Below are positions 22,791 through 33,876 of a DNA stretch of 64,000 nucleotides, piece after piece (position 1 is the stretch's first letter; every line of letters begins with the position of its first letter). The stretch spans positions 41,768,597-41,832,596 of the forward strand of contig CM055099.1 in NCBI GenBank assembly GCA_029204225.1, given 5' to 3'. Source of the stretch: Diphasiastrum complanatum (lineage: Eukaryota; Streptophyta; Lycopodiopsida; Lycopodiales; Lycopodiaceae). The translations under genes and the position numbers were made by a program. Below the pieces are notes generated by a model. It made no database searches, was not told the origin of the DNA, and worked only from the letters and a program-made list of their open reading frames with translations.

Positions 22791-23390
22791 TCAACCTGCT
22801 CCTCCTAGACCAACTCCTGTAGATAGGACTCATCTTCCTACAAAGTGTCCTAGGAAGCAGACAGCCCCCAAGCGTGCTCCTAAGAAAGTGAAGCCTATCC
22901 CAGAATCCATCGTAGATAATGCTGTTGTTGATAATGATGTAAATATAGCTACCTCTGTTTTGGATACTCCTAAAATTGCTGTAGATACTACACTTCCACC
23001 TCCTCCTCCTCCTCCTCCTCCTCCCAATTTCTATACATATATAGATTTGGATGAATATCTTAAATTTGAGAAAGACATATCGGATGCTATAGATACAATT
23101 GGTACTCCTTTTTGTTTTAGACTAGAAGAACTTGATTTTAGTATTGATTTTAGAGTTCTAGATTGCTTGGATCTCAAAGACAGACGGGCTTCTATCAGTG
23201 ATCCTGTGATAGAGTCCGGACTGAGACTCTTGCAATTTGACATTGCAAGAGATTCATCAAACGAGTTGCTGGTGCTGAGTAACTTTCTGCTCCAGGCCTT
23301 CAAGGAGAATAATGACACATTGTCACAGTGTCTGACAAGTGGATTCACACCAGCAACAAAGTATCTGGTCATTCCTTATCATACCAAGTA
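22791..23390 (+). CDS. Transposon ORF: proline linker and start of the Ulp1-like domain
   Basis: Continues the frame of the H3 C-terminal half. A Pro/Lys-rich linker (RKQTAPKRAPKKVKPIPES) and a run of ten or more prolines from a CCT repeat near 23000-23025 are followed by an acidic, globular-looking region. DRRASISDPVIESGLRLLQF and VLSNFLLQAF resemble the start of Ulp1/C48 peptidases, where the strand and helix before the active site lie. The segment ends KYLVIPYHTK at a donor AA|GTAAGA (23390/23391), close to where the family has its catalytic His-Trp. Confidence 0.6.
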
Positions 23391-23640
23391 AGATATATTA
23401 AGTGCTTCTTCATGTTTTATGTAGTAACATTGACATTTTCAATTTAAATAGTTCTCAGAATTGCCGCTAAAGTACTTTCAATCTTATTTTGCAATGACCA
23501 CTAGAGTTTAAACCTGATCTCTATTAAGAGATCTATAAATAATATTATTAACTGTTCTTGTGTCAAGATGAATTCGACGAGAAATATGCATAAGGATGTA
23601 GATATATCCATTCCATATCTAAGTAAATATATTTCTGCAG

Positions 23641-24074
23641 ACGTTCCCCATTCCATAGACTGGCAGATCGTCAGCTTGGAGGTAAACTCTTCTTTCTTAA
23701 TAGCATTTTGAGATCAGTATTCTAATGAAATATTTTCAATCTAATTCATTCTGTTTCATGATTGATTTTTTGTGTGCTGGATTATTTTGCAGTCACCCCA
23801 GCAAAATGATTCATTCAGCTGTGGGTGGTACATATTGTACAATGCCAAGCTGTTTTTTGAGTGGTTCATCCTTCAACAAGATGTTGATATTTCTAAGGTA
23901 ATAAATACTGTTTATTGTTTACACTTCCTGAGTACACATCAAGCTAGGTGTATAGATTTAGACAAGAAATTATTCAGTATACTGGCTCGGGCAAGGCTTC
24001 AGCCTCCCAGTATTGATGATGGTGCAAAGGATGATGTAGTTGTACTAAATCAAGATCAGAAAAAATATAGATAG
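23641..24074 (+). CDS. Transposon ORF: Ulp1/C48-type cysteine peptidase C-terminal exons
   Basis: Exons 23641-23681 and 23793-24074 are joined in phase by GT..AG signals. The product reads VPHSIDWQIVSLE then SPQQNDSFSCGWYILYNAK. Gln six residues before the Cys (codon 23820-23822) is the oxyanion-hole Gln, and SCG replaces the family's usual DCG, as in C48 SUMO-protease-like proteins. The exon that should hold the catalytic His and Asp is not found between 23391 and 23640, so this copy lacks a full catalytic triad. Ulp1-like genes are known passengers of plant Mutator and CACTA elements, but linkage to an H3 fold is not something I know. Confidence 0.7.
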
Positions 24075-24377
24075 CATAGAACAAAAATACATGTATAGAT
24101 TTCATAGAAAAATATACATTGATATATCAAATGCTGCTCCAGTTTATGAATTTGGGAGCACAAAATACATGTATAGATGCCCAACTTGGACTTTCATTTA
24201 TTGAATGAAAGGGTGTATACACAAATTTTTACCAAAGTTTATTTGAAACTATTGTTCTCCCACAATGGTGATTGTTGTAGGTAGATCTTTGCAGCACGTT
24301 ATCAGCTCCTGTCTTTTTCGCATTTGTGACATAGCAAATATTAGTGAATGTGCAATTGTAAATGATGACATTTTCTA

Positions 24378-25153
24378 TTATTTTGTTCTATTTTGAAATG
24401 GCAATAAACATAAAGTACTTACGAGTCTTCCGTTGATGATAAATCTGAAATATGTTGGTAGATTGGTTTGTAATAGCATGAGCTTTGTTATGATAAAATC
24501 AAGCTTCCAGTGCTCTTCCACCTCAACCATAGTCAAATATTCCTCATTGTAGATAATGCTTATCTCCATTCGGTTTGTGTGACCCTTTAGTTCAAAGTCT
24601 TGATCCAGTGGTAGCCATGTACCTTCAATTTTCTTGTATCTCTGGTAGCTAAATGTGAGACTGAGCATTTGCTTTTTGATATGATAACGAAAGATCATTG
24701 AGGACTTTTTAATCCTGCATTCTATGTCATTATTTGTTTTACTATCTGAGCCTTGATCCATGAGATCTGACAAAGTCTCATCCGATAAATCCTTGCAAAC
24801 AAATAAAGTTGGTGTCCTACGAACACTAGCACTCGAGAAAAAATCAAGAAATGTACGCAATGAGATAAACCAACTTAGGTGAACAATTTTGGAGCCTGTG
24901 CTTATCTTCATAGCATTTTTAATATCAATGAGTAACTTGCATCTCAAGGATTCAGAAACAATGCTGTCAGGAGTAGGCCACTCATCACTTTGAAAACTAG
25001 GCAATGGAATTGCTTCGAGCTTGCCAAAACCTCCATCTGTTTGTGGCGTATATAAAGATTCATAAAAATAGATACCACAATTTGCAAGTTCCTTTGGACT
25101 TCTTCCTTTGTATTGTAGCTTTCCAACATCAGAGTGAATCACGTCTAATATTC
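24378..25153 (-). CDS. Transposon second gene, main exon, unknown family
   Basis: A 254-aa frame plus a short extension to a CTTGCAG acceptor just above 25153. Segments include GKLQYKGRSPKELANCGIYF, RCKLLIDIKNAMKISTGSKI, a probable beta-rich part (LTFSYQRYKKIEGTWLPLDQ) and YNEEYLTMVEVEEHWKLDFI. I recognise no domain. It converges on the H3/Ulp1 gene with 303 bp between the stops, a common layout for two-gene transposons. The frame is intact from 25142 to the stop; upstream of the acceptor the same frame also reads a plausible stretch (DLYPSCISE) but meets a stop. It may encode the missing transposase or an accessory protein. Confidence 0.55.
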
Positions 25154-25383
25154 CTGCAAGTGATTGTGCGGGCTCCTATTCACTTATGCATGATGGATAT
25201 AAATCTGAAAGAAAAAAACAATGTTGAAGCATTTAAATCATAATCTGAAGAGCATCAATAAAGGAAATCACCTATGATTGCTGTAGAGTGCATATGTTTT
25301 GATATACTTACAATCACATTTTTGATGATCATGAGGATTGATATCATATACTTTGATTTCTGAATGCATATATACATGTTGCA

Positions 25384-25632
25384 CTAAGAATTCTGATATC
25401 GGTTGACCTCCTGGGGTAGTCTAAACTCCAAATTTTTTGCTTTCCAATAAGATTTGTAAGTCATTTTTGCTCTTTTCTTTTGTCGAAAATTGCTCTTTGA
25501 TGATGGATGCAGCAATACCCATGAGTTCTTTGTATATTTTGTTGGCTTTGAATTATCAGCTTCATCTTTCTCATTGTAAAGAATCACAGATTCGATTGTA
25601 GATCTGGGTTTCCTCGCCATTGCTATTTTCAA
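25384..25632 (-). CDS. Transposon second gene, probable first exon
   Basis: An 82-codon frame opening MKIAMARKPRSTIESV, basic in its second half (FRQKKRAKMTYKSYWKAKN), a plausible DNA-binding or nuclear-import N-terminus. It lies about 420 bp inside the right TIR and points at the exon at 24378-25153. The donor could not be fixed: GAG|GTCAAC near 25408 is one option, but the phase does not fit the acceptor at 25153. Confidence 0.45.
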   Translation of the reverse strand: MKIAMARKPRSTIESVILYNEKDEADNSKPTKYTKNSWVLLHPSSKSNFRQKKRAKMTYKSYWKAKNLEFRLPQEVNRYQNS

Positions 25633-26052
25633 AGCTTGGACGCCAAAAATATCTCTGATATGTTACTTGATTTTAATTTTTCGTATCACATTTAATCTAA
25701 TGTGAATGCCAACATAGTCACAGTTACTGCGTATACCATATTTTATGTAACTGTACATACTATATTTCTATAACTGTAACTAGTATAGTTAGAAAATTTC
25801 ATTATACTAACCAGCATAGTAAAGTAAATTTAACTTGAGATATTGACGTCGGGCAGATTAGCACGTGTCGGGTAGGAAAAAGAAACCAATGGGATACGTC
25901 CATGCTGCCCGGACACAAATTTCAAAGTTTTCTATATTGCATTTTTATTTTTTTAGTTAATTTGAACTACGTTACGTAGATTTCAAATCTGTGCATTTTA
26001 ATTGGGCCTGGTGACGGTCGAAACTAAAGAAAAAAAATAAAAGTATCTTTAC

Positions 26053-26086
26053 AAAGGGTCTTTTTGATATCGAGAACTCCTCTAAT
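26053..26086 (-). repeat. Right terminal inverted repeat, 34 bp
   Basis: Reverse complement of 20921-20954 with two mismatches (CG for TA after GAGTTCT). It is followed directly by the GAC duplication at 26087-26089. Confidence 0.85.
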
Positions 26087-26089
26087 GAC

Positions 26090-26389
26090 TCATACAATCC
26101 TTCACAACTAGCTATACAATTCTAGCCTTGCATTGACTTGAAGACATGTTCTATTGACACATTGTAAAAGTTACAACTGGCTACGCAATTCTTACTTTGC
26201 ATTGAGTTGCATAAAACGAGGCTATTGACTTATTTGTAGGAGTCGCAACAAAAATCAAGAACGTTGAAAGCTTAGAAGCATTGTATTTAAAATTGTTAGA
26301 ATTACAATTTGCAAAAAACCAAGCTGTTGTAACAGATAGCATAAGAAGAAAGCAAATTTTGAAATTAACAAGCCAAAAGCCCACGAGGA
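26090..26389. other. Junction DNA between the H3/Ulp1 transposon and gypsy element 1
   Basis: Contains a diverged two-copy repeat of about 65 bp (AACTAGCTATACAATTCT near 26105 and AACTGGCTACGCAATTCT near 26173). No LTR, polypurine tract or integrase C-terminus is recognisable, so the 3' end of gypsy element 1 is missing. Confidence 0.5.
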
Positions 26390-26990
26390 TATAAGACGTA
26401 CTGGTTCTATGGATCACGAAGAATTCCTCCAACAGGACCTTGATGGTCTCATTGATGAAATGACTTCCGCGATCGCTGACTAGCTCCACCGGGCATCCAA
26501 AGTGCACAATGATATTTTCATGAAGGAACATTGTAGTGGTCCTAGCATCAGCTACTCTTACTGCCTTGGCTTTGACCCACTTAGTGAGATAGTCTGTGGC
26601 TAAGATTATGTATCGAGCCTGGGAACTCCTTGCTGCAGGGTGATTTGGACCAATATAATCCAATCCTCACTTTTCGAATGGTGCTTGGGCTAAGACCGGG
26701 TGCAGCAGGTCATAATTCAATCTCATTGGTCTCCTCGCCCTTTGGCACACATCGCACTTCCTCAAGTATTCTTCCATATCCTTATGAATCGTTGGCCACC
26801 AACATCCTGATTGCAGGATCTTGCGAACTGTAATGTCGGATGCAAAATGGCCTCCACCCATGCCTTCATGTGAAAGCAAAATGATCTGGGTGGCCTCATG
26901 AGGGAGAATACACCGCCAAAGAATTCCGTCTGGTCCTCTTCGATACAACTGGTCGACAATCAGCTGATAAGGTCTCAACTTCAAGATCAA
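26390..26990 (-). pseudogene. Gypsy element 1 integrase (HHCC and core), truncated
   Basis: From 26990 downward: the HHCC zinc-binding region (LLSHEGMGGGHFASD, then KCDVCQRARRP), followed after an in-frame stop by the core with MDYIGP, ILATDYLTKWVKA and VSDRGSHFINE, which carry the first two catalytic Asp residues. Homology ends at VIHRTSTSY, just before the HPQ/NG segment and the catalytic Glu. The enzyme is therefore not functional. It continues the pol order gag-PR-RT-RNaseH-IN of a minus-strand Ty3/gypsy element. Confidence 0.85.
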
Positions 26991-26996
26991 TTTCCG

Positions 26997-28545
26997 CTAT
27001 TCCACTTTTGGTAGTGATTTGTCTGGTTGGCCCCACATTAGATATTCAACAATGTTGACAGCCCAGTTTGGTACTGTGTCCATGTAAAATAAGACAGCAT
27101 CGGCCAGCTCATTGTCGGGTTGGGTTGCAACCTCCTTCCCCTTGATTCGTGACACATGATCTGCCATGTAGTGTTGTTTTTCCTTGCTAACTACTATCCG
27201 AAAATCAAACTCCCGGTGTTGCAAGTTTTGTTAACGAGATAGAGCAAGGGTTGATGGGCTGTATAAAAAGCGAAATGTGTGGCCATCAGGTATTGTCGAA
27301 ATTTCTTAACCGCATAGATCATTGCAGTGCTTCTCGTTCTGTGGTTGAATAATTCATTTTTGTATCACTGAGCTGTTGGCTTGCAAATCGGATTGGAAAA
27401 TCCTTTTTGTGTTCACCCAACTGGGTTAAGACTGCTCCAACTGCATACTTCGATGCGTCCATATGCACATGAAACTCAATGGACCAATTGGGTGGGCGTA
27501 AGAATGGTGCTGAAACCAATGCATCCTTAAGCTTTTGAAAAGCCTTTAGGGCTTCCTCGTTCTAATGTGGATCCGTTGTGAGTTTGTAAATTAGTCGGGC
27601 TAACTCCGCAAAATCAAGAATGAAGATCCTATAATAGTTAGCATGACCCATAAAGATGTAGACTTCGCGGATCGTTCCCGGTGGTGGTAGATCAACAATG
27701 ATCCTCATCTTTGATAGGTCTATGGCGATCCCGTGTCTTGACACTATATGGCCTAGAATCAAGCCATGTGTCACCCAAAATTGACATTTTTCTGTATTCA
27801 AGGAGATTTGAAAGTCACGGCATTTTTGTAGCACTTTCTCCAAATTGGATAAGTGTTCTGAGTTTGGTCCATGCATGCATAGATCGTCCAAGAAAATTTC
27901 CAATAAATTTGCAAATATTCTTTGAATGCCACCTGCATGACTCGTTGGAAGGTGCTTGGGGCATTGTAAAGTCTGAATGGCATCACTTTATAGGCATAGG
28001 TTCCCCATTTTGTGGCAAATGTTGTCTTGTGTTGGTCTTGGGGGATATCTTCACCTGGTTGTAGCTGCTAAAACCGTCTAAAAAACTGTAGGCTACGGCG
28101 CCAACTACTCTATCGAGGACACTTTTCGTAAATGTTAAAGAAAAATGGTCCTTTTTGGTGACTGCATTTAGCGCTTTTAAATTCCCACAAATTCGCATTT
28201 TGCCGTTCTTCTTGGGGGTACTATAACTATCAACGATACCCATTCCATGTGTTCGATTTCATAAATGAAATCTACATCCATCAGCTTCTGCAACTTCTGC
28301 TTAATCAGCTCTGTATAATTGGGGTTGCAGCGATAGTAACAGCTTACCTTGGGGACTACTCCGTCCACCAAGGATATGGTGTGTTGGACTACTATTGGTG
28401 GAATGACTTTAAGATCACTATAACTCCAGACAAAACAGTCCTTATACTCCACCAACAAGGATCGTAGTCTCTTGAACTGTGTGGGCATTAACTGCTCTCT
28501 CACATGCACTATTTTTTCTTCTTCACCTGGCTCGGCAAGGTTCAT
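26997..28545 (-). pseudogene. Gypsy element 1 reverse transcriptase and RNase H
   Basis: Broken frames cover in order: the RT entry region (VPKVSCYYRCNPNYTELIKQ near 28430), fingers/palm (MRICGNLKALNAVTKKDHFS), the catalytic box FLDDLCMHG near 27890 (for the usual YVDDILV), the thumb (VDLPPPGTIREVYIFMGHAN), RNase H starts (FHVHMDASKYAVGAVLTQLG, YSTTEREALQ) and the linker (MADHVSRIKG). At least five frames are needed, so it is dead. The family is Ty3/gypsy with RNase H between RT and integrase. Confidence 0.85.
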
Positions 28546-29092
28546 CGGCTGTGTTCGCGCAGGTCCCTCGAAGACTTGCTCCGCTGGTGCCTAACTTTGA
28601 TCAGGTTCTCTCTGGGCTTGCGGCATCATATTTACCACGTCATCCAAGGTATAATTTTTGAAAGTGTCAGGCATCTCGTGAACTGGAGCTCGTTGAGATT
28701 CCTCCTTCAGCATATTGATCTTAGCCCGACTGGTCATCTTTTGATTTTCTGTCACATGTGTAGAAGATGACGCTGTATCTAAGTCCATCTTGATTGACTT
28801 CAAGGAATCCAACACCTTCTTTTTGTCCTTTCTTGTCATTTTGGTGGATTCGTCCTTGCTGTCTTTCATCAAAACTGCCGTGACATTCGCCTCGTGGTTG
28901 CGAATATCAACATCCACTGTAGCTATCACTCCATCGGATCACCTGGTTGTAGCATTGCTTCAGTTGATTCTTCTTATTCGCAGGTGTTTTGGGTGGATCA
29001 ATCCTTGAGACTTTCACCATAGTAGACTTTTGCGGTGGTTGAGCTGGTACTTTCTTGATTCCATAACGATCTAGGTCCATGTGGTGTATGAC

Positions 29093-30091
29093 CTACTCAT
29101 CAGTCAGCTCAATCTCCTTATTATAGGTTAGAGCATGTTGCCAAGGGACTGAATCATCATCCACTGGGTTCTCAATAGGTTCTGCTGACAGCCATGCTAC
29201 GTTTATCATATTCACTCCAAATGTGATTGGTGTGTCCATAGTGTAACACTTGGGTGAAGATGTACTGGGTTCAGGATCCGATTCATATTGACATGCCCAG
29301 CAGTCAATAGTTGCTAATGCATCCGTCCATCTCACGACATCCATCTCTGAATCATAGTGACCTCTCTTGGTTGACCTTGGGCGATCAATCATGTGATCTA
29401 TCGTGGATGATCCGTCATCAACTTTGGGTGCAATAGGTTTCACCGCGTATGTGGTTGGATCAACCTTTACAGTCTGCTCTCTGTTCTCGAAGGTGAGTTT
29501 TTTTGTACCCCAGTTGTGTACTACTTGCGTAGTCCTCAACCATGGTCTTCCCAGTAACACACGGTATGTAGTTGGAGATTCAGGTATATCCCTGACTACA
29601 AAAGTGATCACAAACTGCATGCCTGCTATTTTTACAAGGATATCAGCAACTACACCTTTTGGTTTCACACAGGATTGATCCACTAGCTTGATGGCAAATC
29701 TTGCTGGCTTCAACCCTTGCAAATTTCATTTTTCATATAAAGTAGTAGAGATCAAATTAACACCCGATCCTCCATCTACTGTTGTTGCCTTGTCCTCGTA
29801 TCTCTTGTGTTTGATTGACAAAGTGATGTTGTGTTCCTCACTTTCCCATGCTGTTTCGATGTGGAGGACGTTACTTGTTTTTTCTTCATAGCCCATACAA
29901 TATATGGGCTCAGGCGCTACTGGCTCCTCATCCGCTTTGGCCCATTCAGCTAGAAGACTTTTCGCTTGTGGTGCAATCCGCAGTAGTTCCCCGAGTGGTA
30001 AACTAACACGGCTCGCCAGTAAAAGTGTGAGCCTTTTAGTGCATGGTTTCTTGGGCTCCACCATGTGAAAAGGGGGTCCATGTTGGTGCAA
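29093..30091 (-). pseudogene. Gypsy element 1 aspartic protease region
   Basis: ATTVDGGSGVNLIS at about 29780 is the catalytic Asp loop (DGGSG for the common DTGA/DSGA). A TGA follows YEK, then the region continues with LKPARFAIKLVDQSC and closes with YRVLLGRPWLR, the typical last strand and loop of plant gypsy proteases. The N-terminal part (30091-29830) is the gag-PR linker. Stop codons and frame changes show decay. Confidence 0.75.
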
Positions 30092-30217
30092 CTGATCATT
30101 CTGATCAGTGCGCAGTGGTGAGCCCGCTTGCGGTTCCCATTCGCCGCCAACTGGAGGTTCCGTGGGATTGTTCCTTTCTTGCTCTTTTTCCTCCGCTTGT
30201 GCCTTATGTACCCAGTG

Positions 30218-31081
30218 TCATAATTTCTGGTACTGTCTTCTTTCTTCCCTCACATTTGGATATGGCCATGAAGTTGAGGGTTGGTCGTCAGTGACCGAGG
30301 GTGGTGGTGAGGGAGCCACTTCCTTCTTCTTCTGTGCTCGCGTGACGGCTAACACAGGAGCGTGGAATTGTTGTCTTCCCGATGGCATCCCTGCTGGAAT
30401 TGCTAGTTGTTGTATCACAATGAAGTTGAGAGGTGCACTAGTTTTAGGTCTCAATGAACAATTCTTGAAATAGTGTCCATAATTGCATTCTCGACAGAAA
30501 GATGTATATTGTCCCTTGTAGGGACATTCCGTAATTCTGTGTCCTTCGTCGCATCCGTAGCAGCCATAGTTTCTTTCGCCTTGACGCTGAGTGTGAGTTG
30601 CATAGGCTGCAACATATTCAATTATGGCAGGATCCATAAATGGTTCATCTGGTCCATACCATTGTTGCTGCTTAGGTTGAGGTGGCAATTGCATCTCTGG
30701 TTCCACTGCTGTCAGGTTTACATGGGCCACTTGCTGATTGGCTGGCCCTGGTGGTGCATGTAAGGCCATACACTGTTGTTGATTCGGTGCGCCGGACCTC
30801 GGTGCCGTGTTTGGTGCCCCTTGATGATATGGATAAGAAGTCTGATAAGGATTTCTCTTCTGTTGAACAATCCAGGGGTTAAGCGGGCAAAATGACGTAT
30901 CGTGCGATGTTCCATTGCACAGATGGCAGAATCTATGTGTCAGTCTCAGATTTTGCTTTAGGACTGGACACTCATTCGCTGTATGGTTTTGCGTGCACAC
31001 TAAACACCATACATTCTCCCGTCGCGGATATTGTAGCTGGTTTGGTTTCGGTTGATGTGGTGTTACTGCTATAGCTCCATG
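30218..31081 (-). pseudogene. Gypsy element 1 gag nucleocapsid with four zinc knuckles
   Basis: Four Cys-His boxes are readable: CLVCTQNHTANEC, CHLCNGTSHDTSFC, CYGCDEGHRITEC and CRECNYGHYFKNC. Only the second has the standard CX2CX4HX4C spacing; the others are CX2CX3HX4C. Pro/Gln-rich linkers separate them. The frame is cut at 31081/31082 by the copia LTR; the N-terminal gag half continues at 44200. Open codons beyond 31081 in this frame are LTR sequence, not gag. Confidence 0.8.
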
Positions 31082-32250
31082 TGTTGGATTTATTCCCTCT
31101 ACTCTCCTTAAATCCCATTTTAATCTGCCTCCATTCATGCAACATATTTACTAACGTTGTCGTGCAGTCTGCATATTTACACGCAAATTTGCACAGACGA
31201 AGAAAAGGCCAAAGAATCGCGACACTGTGTTTTTACACACGTTATGGTGACAGGGGAAAAGAGGGCACTATCTTACAGAATGTCAAAGGTGCAAAGGCAC
31301 CCTGTAAATCTAATCCTAAGGCTACTCGTAAGAGTCACGCACTTTTTGCATTGTCATCACCAACGATCACTTCAGCACTGACTGACGTCGCACCCTTTTC
31401 ACGCTCACCCCATGCAGCTGCGCTAATAGACTGGACAACAACTGCAGCCACCCACAATCTCTTACAAACAACACATCCACTATGTACTTTCCACATTTGC
31501 ACACCTGTAATATAATGTATATATATACTGGATACCATTCGTGTATTCAGGTTAATGAGTTAATGAGTGAATGAGTTGATGAGTTGATGAATGGGACGAA
31601 GTAGATGCCTTGCGCATTGATTCTTGATTGTCAGCAATAAGGTTTTATTCCTTTACAGATTGTATAAGCTTCGTAGTACACGCAGTTTCGTCCGCTATTG
31701 TCTTGTGCTCTACCGCATTATTGACATGTATACATGATATACTTAATCTGATACAGTTCTTTGTTCTGCGTTCAGATCTATGTTAATATTGCTATGCTTA
31801 TCATTCATTCTGTCTAATCTTTCTAATTGTTCTTTCTGGTAGTAGACGACTAACATTTAGTCTTGTCTTTCGCGAATCATTCGTGACTTATTATCAGTCG
31901 AGCTCCGTCTGGCTCTTCGCGAATCATTTGTGACGAATAGTTTGTCTTATTATTTGCGACAAACCATTTTTCTGGAGCTTCATTCATTTATTAAAGCTTG
32001 GCTATGTAATCAAGAACGGCTGTGATTCCCATCACTACCATTTTTTTTGTTTTGATAGGCGTAGTCATGCTTACGGAGAGAGTCGTATAGCTCGTTCCGC
32101 TGCGCACGAACATTTTCCAGTTCGAGTTCGTTTCTCGTTCGTTTCTTGTTCGAGTTCGTTTCTCGTTCATGTTCGTCTTACCTCTTTGAGCTTATTTTTC
32201 GTTTCTAACATACGACATCGTTCATCTCGTTCATCTCCCTCTCTCCAACA
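31082..32250 (+). repeat. Copia 5' LTR (1169 bp)
   Basis: Starts TGTTGGATTTATTCCC and ends CTCTCCAACA. It is similar along its length to 43032-44199, with many substitutions and some indels. Its 3' part, from 31638, also belongs to the 1469-bp tandem duplication. Confidence 0.9.
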
Positions 32251-32262
32251 TGGTATCAGAGC
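32251..32262 (+). other. Copia primer-binding site, tRNA-iMet
   Basis: TGGTATCAGAGC directly follows the left LTR; it is the standard complement of plant initiator tRNA-Met used by Ty1/copia elements. A second copy lies at 33720-33731. Confidence 0.95.
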
Positions 32263-32407
32263 TATGTTCATAGCCTAATAAGCTTCCACAATACAAGACT
32301 CTACTAGCCGATAGAGTAATTGTTTTCTTGTTCTGTATTTTTCAGTATCAGATTTTCATACTTAAGTCAATGATAGTTTCTCCTATCACTCAAACTAACT
32401 CTTCCAC

Positions 32408-32935
32408 ATGGATTCCCAAGGGAAAGCCAGTCCTATCATGGACAAGCTTGATGGAGCCAATTACCATATGTGGAAATTTAAGATGAAAACTGTACTAATG
32501 GCAAAAGAATTGTACGATGTTGTTACAGGTGCAAAAGGAAAACCCAAAGCGGACGATGCGGCAAACGCCAGATGGAAACTTAAGGATGGAAAAGCTTTCG
32601 TGCTGATCATCCTCAACATCACGGATACCCAGATTGGCCATGTATCCGAAGCTCAGACATCGAAAGAAGTCTGGGACATCTTGAGCACACTATACGAAGT
32701 GCGAGGTATAGCTTCCAAGCTACATCTCAAGAAGAAATTCTACTCCCTCAAGATGACGAATGGGGATTCTCTACAGAATCACATTAATCAATTCAAAAAC
32801 CTGCTAAGACAAATGGCCGCTGTCGGATCTGTCATAGACAATCAAGACGCAGTGATGCAACTGCTTACAAGCTTGCCAAGTTCTTACGACAGTTGGGTGA
32901 TGATCATAACGACTCATTGTTCACTTATTCACTGA
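32408..32935 (+). CDS. Copia gag, N-terminal part, copy 1
   Basis: A 175-aa frame starting MDSQGKASPIMDKLDGANYH. It shows the copia gag pattern: LDGANYHMWKFKMK, later KEVWDILSTLYE, KLHLKKKFYSLKM and QLLTSLPSSYDSW. The zinc knuckle and protease are absent: after SYDSW the frame runs into unrelated sequence and stops. Gag of this type coats retrotransposon RNA in cytoplasmic particles. The frame is intact over its length but the polyprotein is truncated. Confidence 0.85.
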   Translation: MDSQGKASPIMDKLDGANYHMWKFKMKTVLMAKELYDVVTGAKGKPKADDAANARWKLKDGKAFVLIILNITDTQIGHVSEAQTSKEVWDILSTLYEVRGIASKLHLKKKFYSLKMTNGDSLQNHINQFKNLLRQMAAVGSVIDNQDAVMQLLTSLPSSYDSWVMIITTHCSLIH

Positions 32936-33719
32936 ATCTGTGAACACGTTCTTCTCTTTTTGCTGCTTATCTCTCTTGGATTACCTCTGTTGTTATGGTT
33001 CTTTGTGATTATTCTTCTTATTAGAACATTTACAGAGCAGAAGCAATATTCAAGGATGCATTACGTATTTTCCAGCCTGTCAGTGGGTAACTCAAATCCG
33101 ATACTGTAAGGTTTTATTCCTTTACAGATTGTATAAGCTTCGTAGTACACGCAGTTTCGTCCGCTATTGTCTTGTGCTCTACCGCATTATTGACATGTAT
33201 ACATGATATACTTAATCTGATACAGTTCTTTGTTCTGCGTTCAGATCTATGTTAATATTGCTATGCTTATCATTCATTCTGTCTAATCTTTCTAATTGTT
33301 CTTTCTGGTAGTAGACGACTAACATTTAGTCTTGTCTTTCGCGAATCATTCGTGACTTATTATCAGTCGAGCTCCGTCTGGCTCTTCGCGAATCATTTGT
33401 GACGAATAGTTTGTCTTATTATTTGCGACAAACCATTTTTCTGGAGCTTCATTCATTTATTAAAGCTTGGCTATGTAATCAAGAACGACTGTGATTCCCA
33501 TCACTACCATTTTTTTTGTTTTGATAGGCGTAGTCATGCTTACGGAGAGAGTCGTATAGTTCGTTCCGCTGCGCACGAACATTTTCCAGTTCGAGTTCGT
33601 TTCTCGTTCGTTTCTTGTTCGAGTTCGTTTCTCGTTCATGTTCGTCTTACCTCTTTGAGCTTATTTTTCGTTTCTAACATACAACATCGTTCATCTCGTT
33701 CATCTCCCTCTCTCCAACA

Positions 33720-33731
33720 TGGTATCAGAGC
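33720..33731 (+). other. Duplicated copia primer-binding site
   Basis: TGGTATCAGAGC repeated by the 1469-bp duplication; preceded by the duplicated LTR end CTCTCCAACA. Confidence 0.9.
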
Positions 33732-33876
33732 TATGTTCATAGCCTGATAAGCTTCCACAATACAAGACTCTACTAGCCGATAGAGTAATTGTTTTCTTGT
33801 TCTGTATTTTTCAGTATCAGATTTTCATACTTAAGTCAATGATAGTTTCTCCTATCACTCAAACTAACTCTTCCAC

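Larger units (their letters stand above)
20918..26089. mobile_element. TIR DNA transposon carrying a histone H3-fold/Ulp1 gene, with GAC target duplication
   Basis: Element proper is 20921-26086. The first 34 bases (ATTAGAGGAGTTCT...) match the reverse complement of the last 34 with two mismatches, and GAC flanks both ends (20918-20920, 26087-26089). Removing the element and one GAC gives a sequence close to 20553-20588, an apparent relative of the empty site. Inside are two convergent spliced genes: plus strand (21363-24074) with coiled-coil, H3-like and Ulp1-like parts, minus strand (25632-24378) of unknown family. No known transposase was recognised. A 3-bp duplication fits PIF/Harbinger or CACTA-type chemistry, but the termini fit neither. 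The copy is inactive. Confidence 0.7.

Noticed and set aside
22830-23027. Glycine-run minus frame
   Set aside because: It is the reverse of the CCT repeat that encodes the proline linker.
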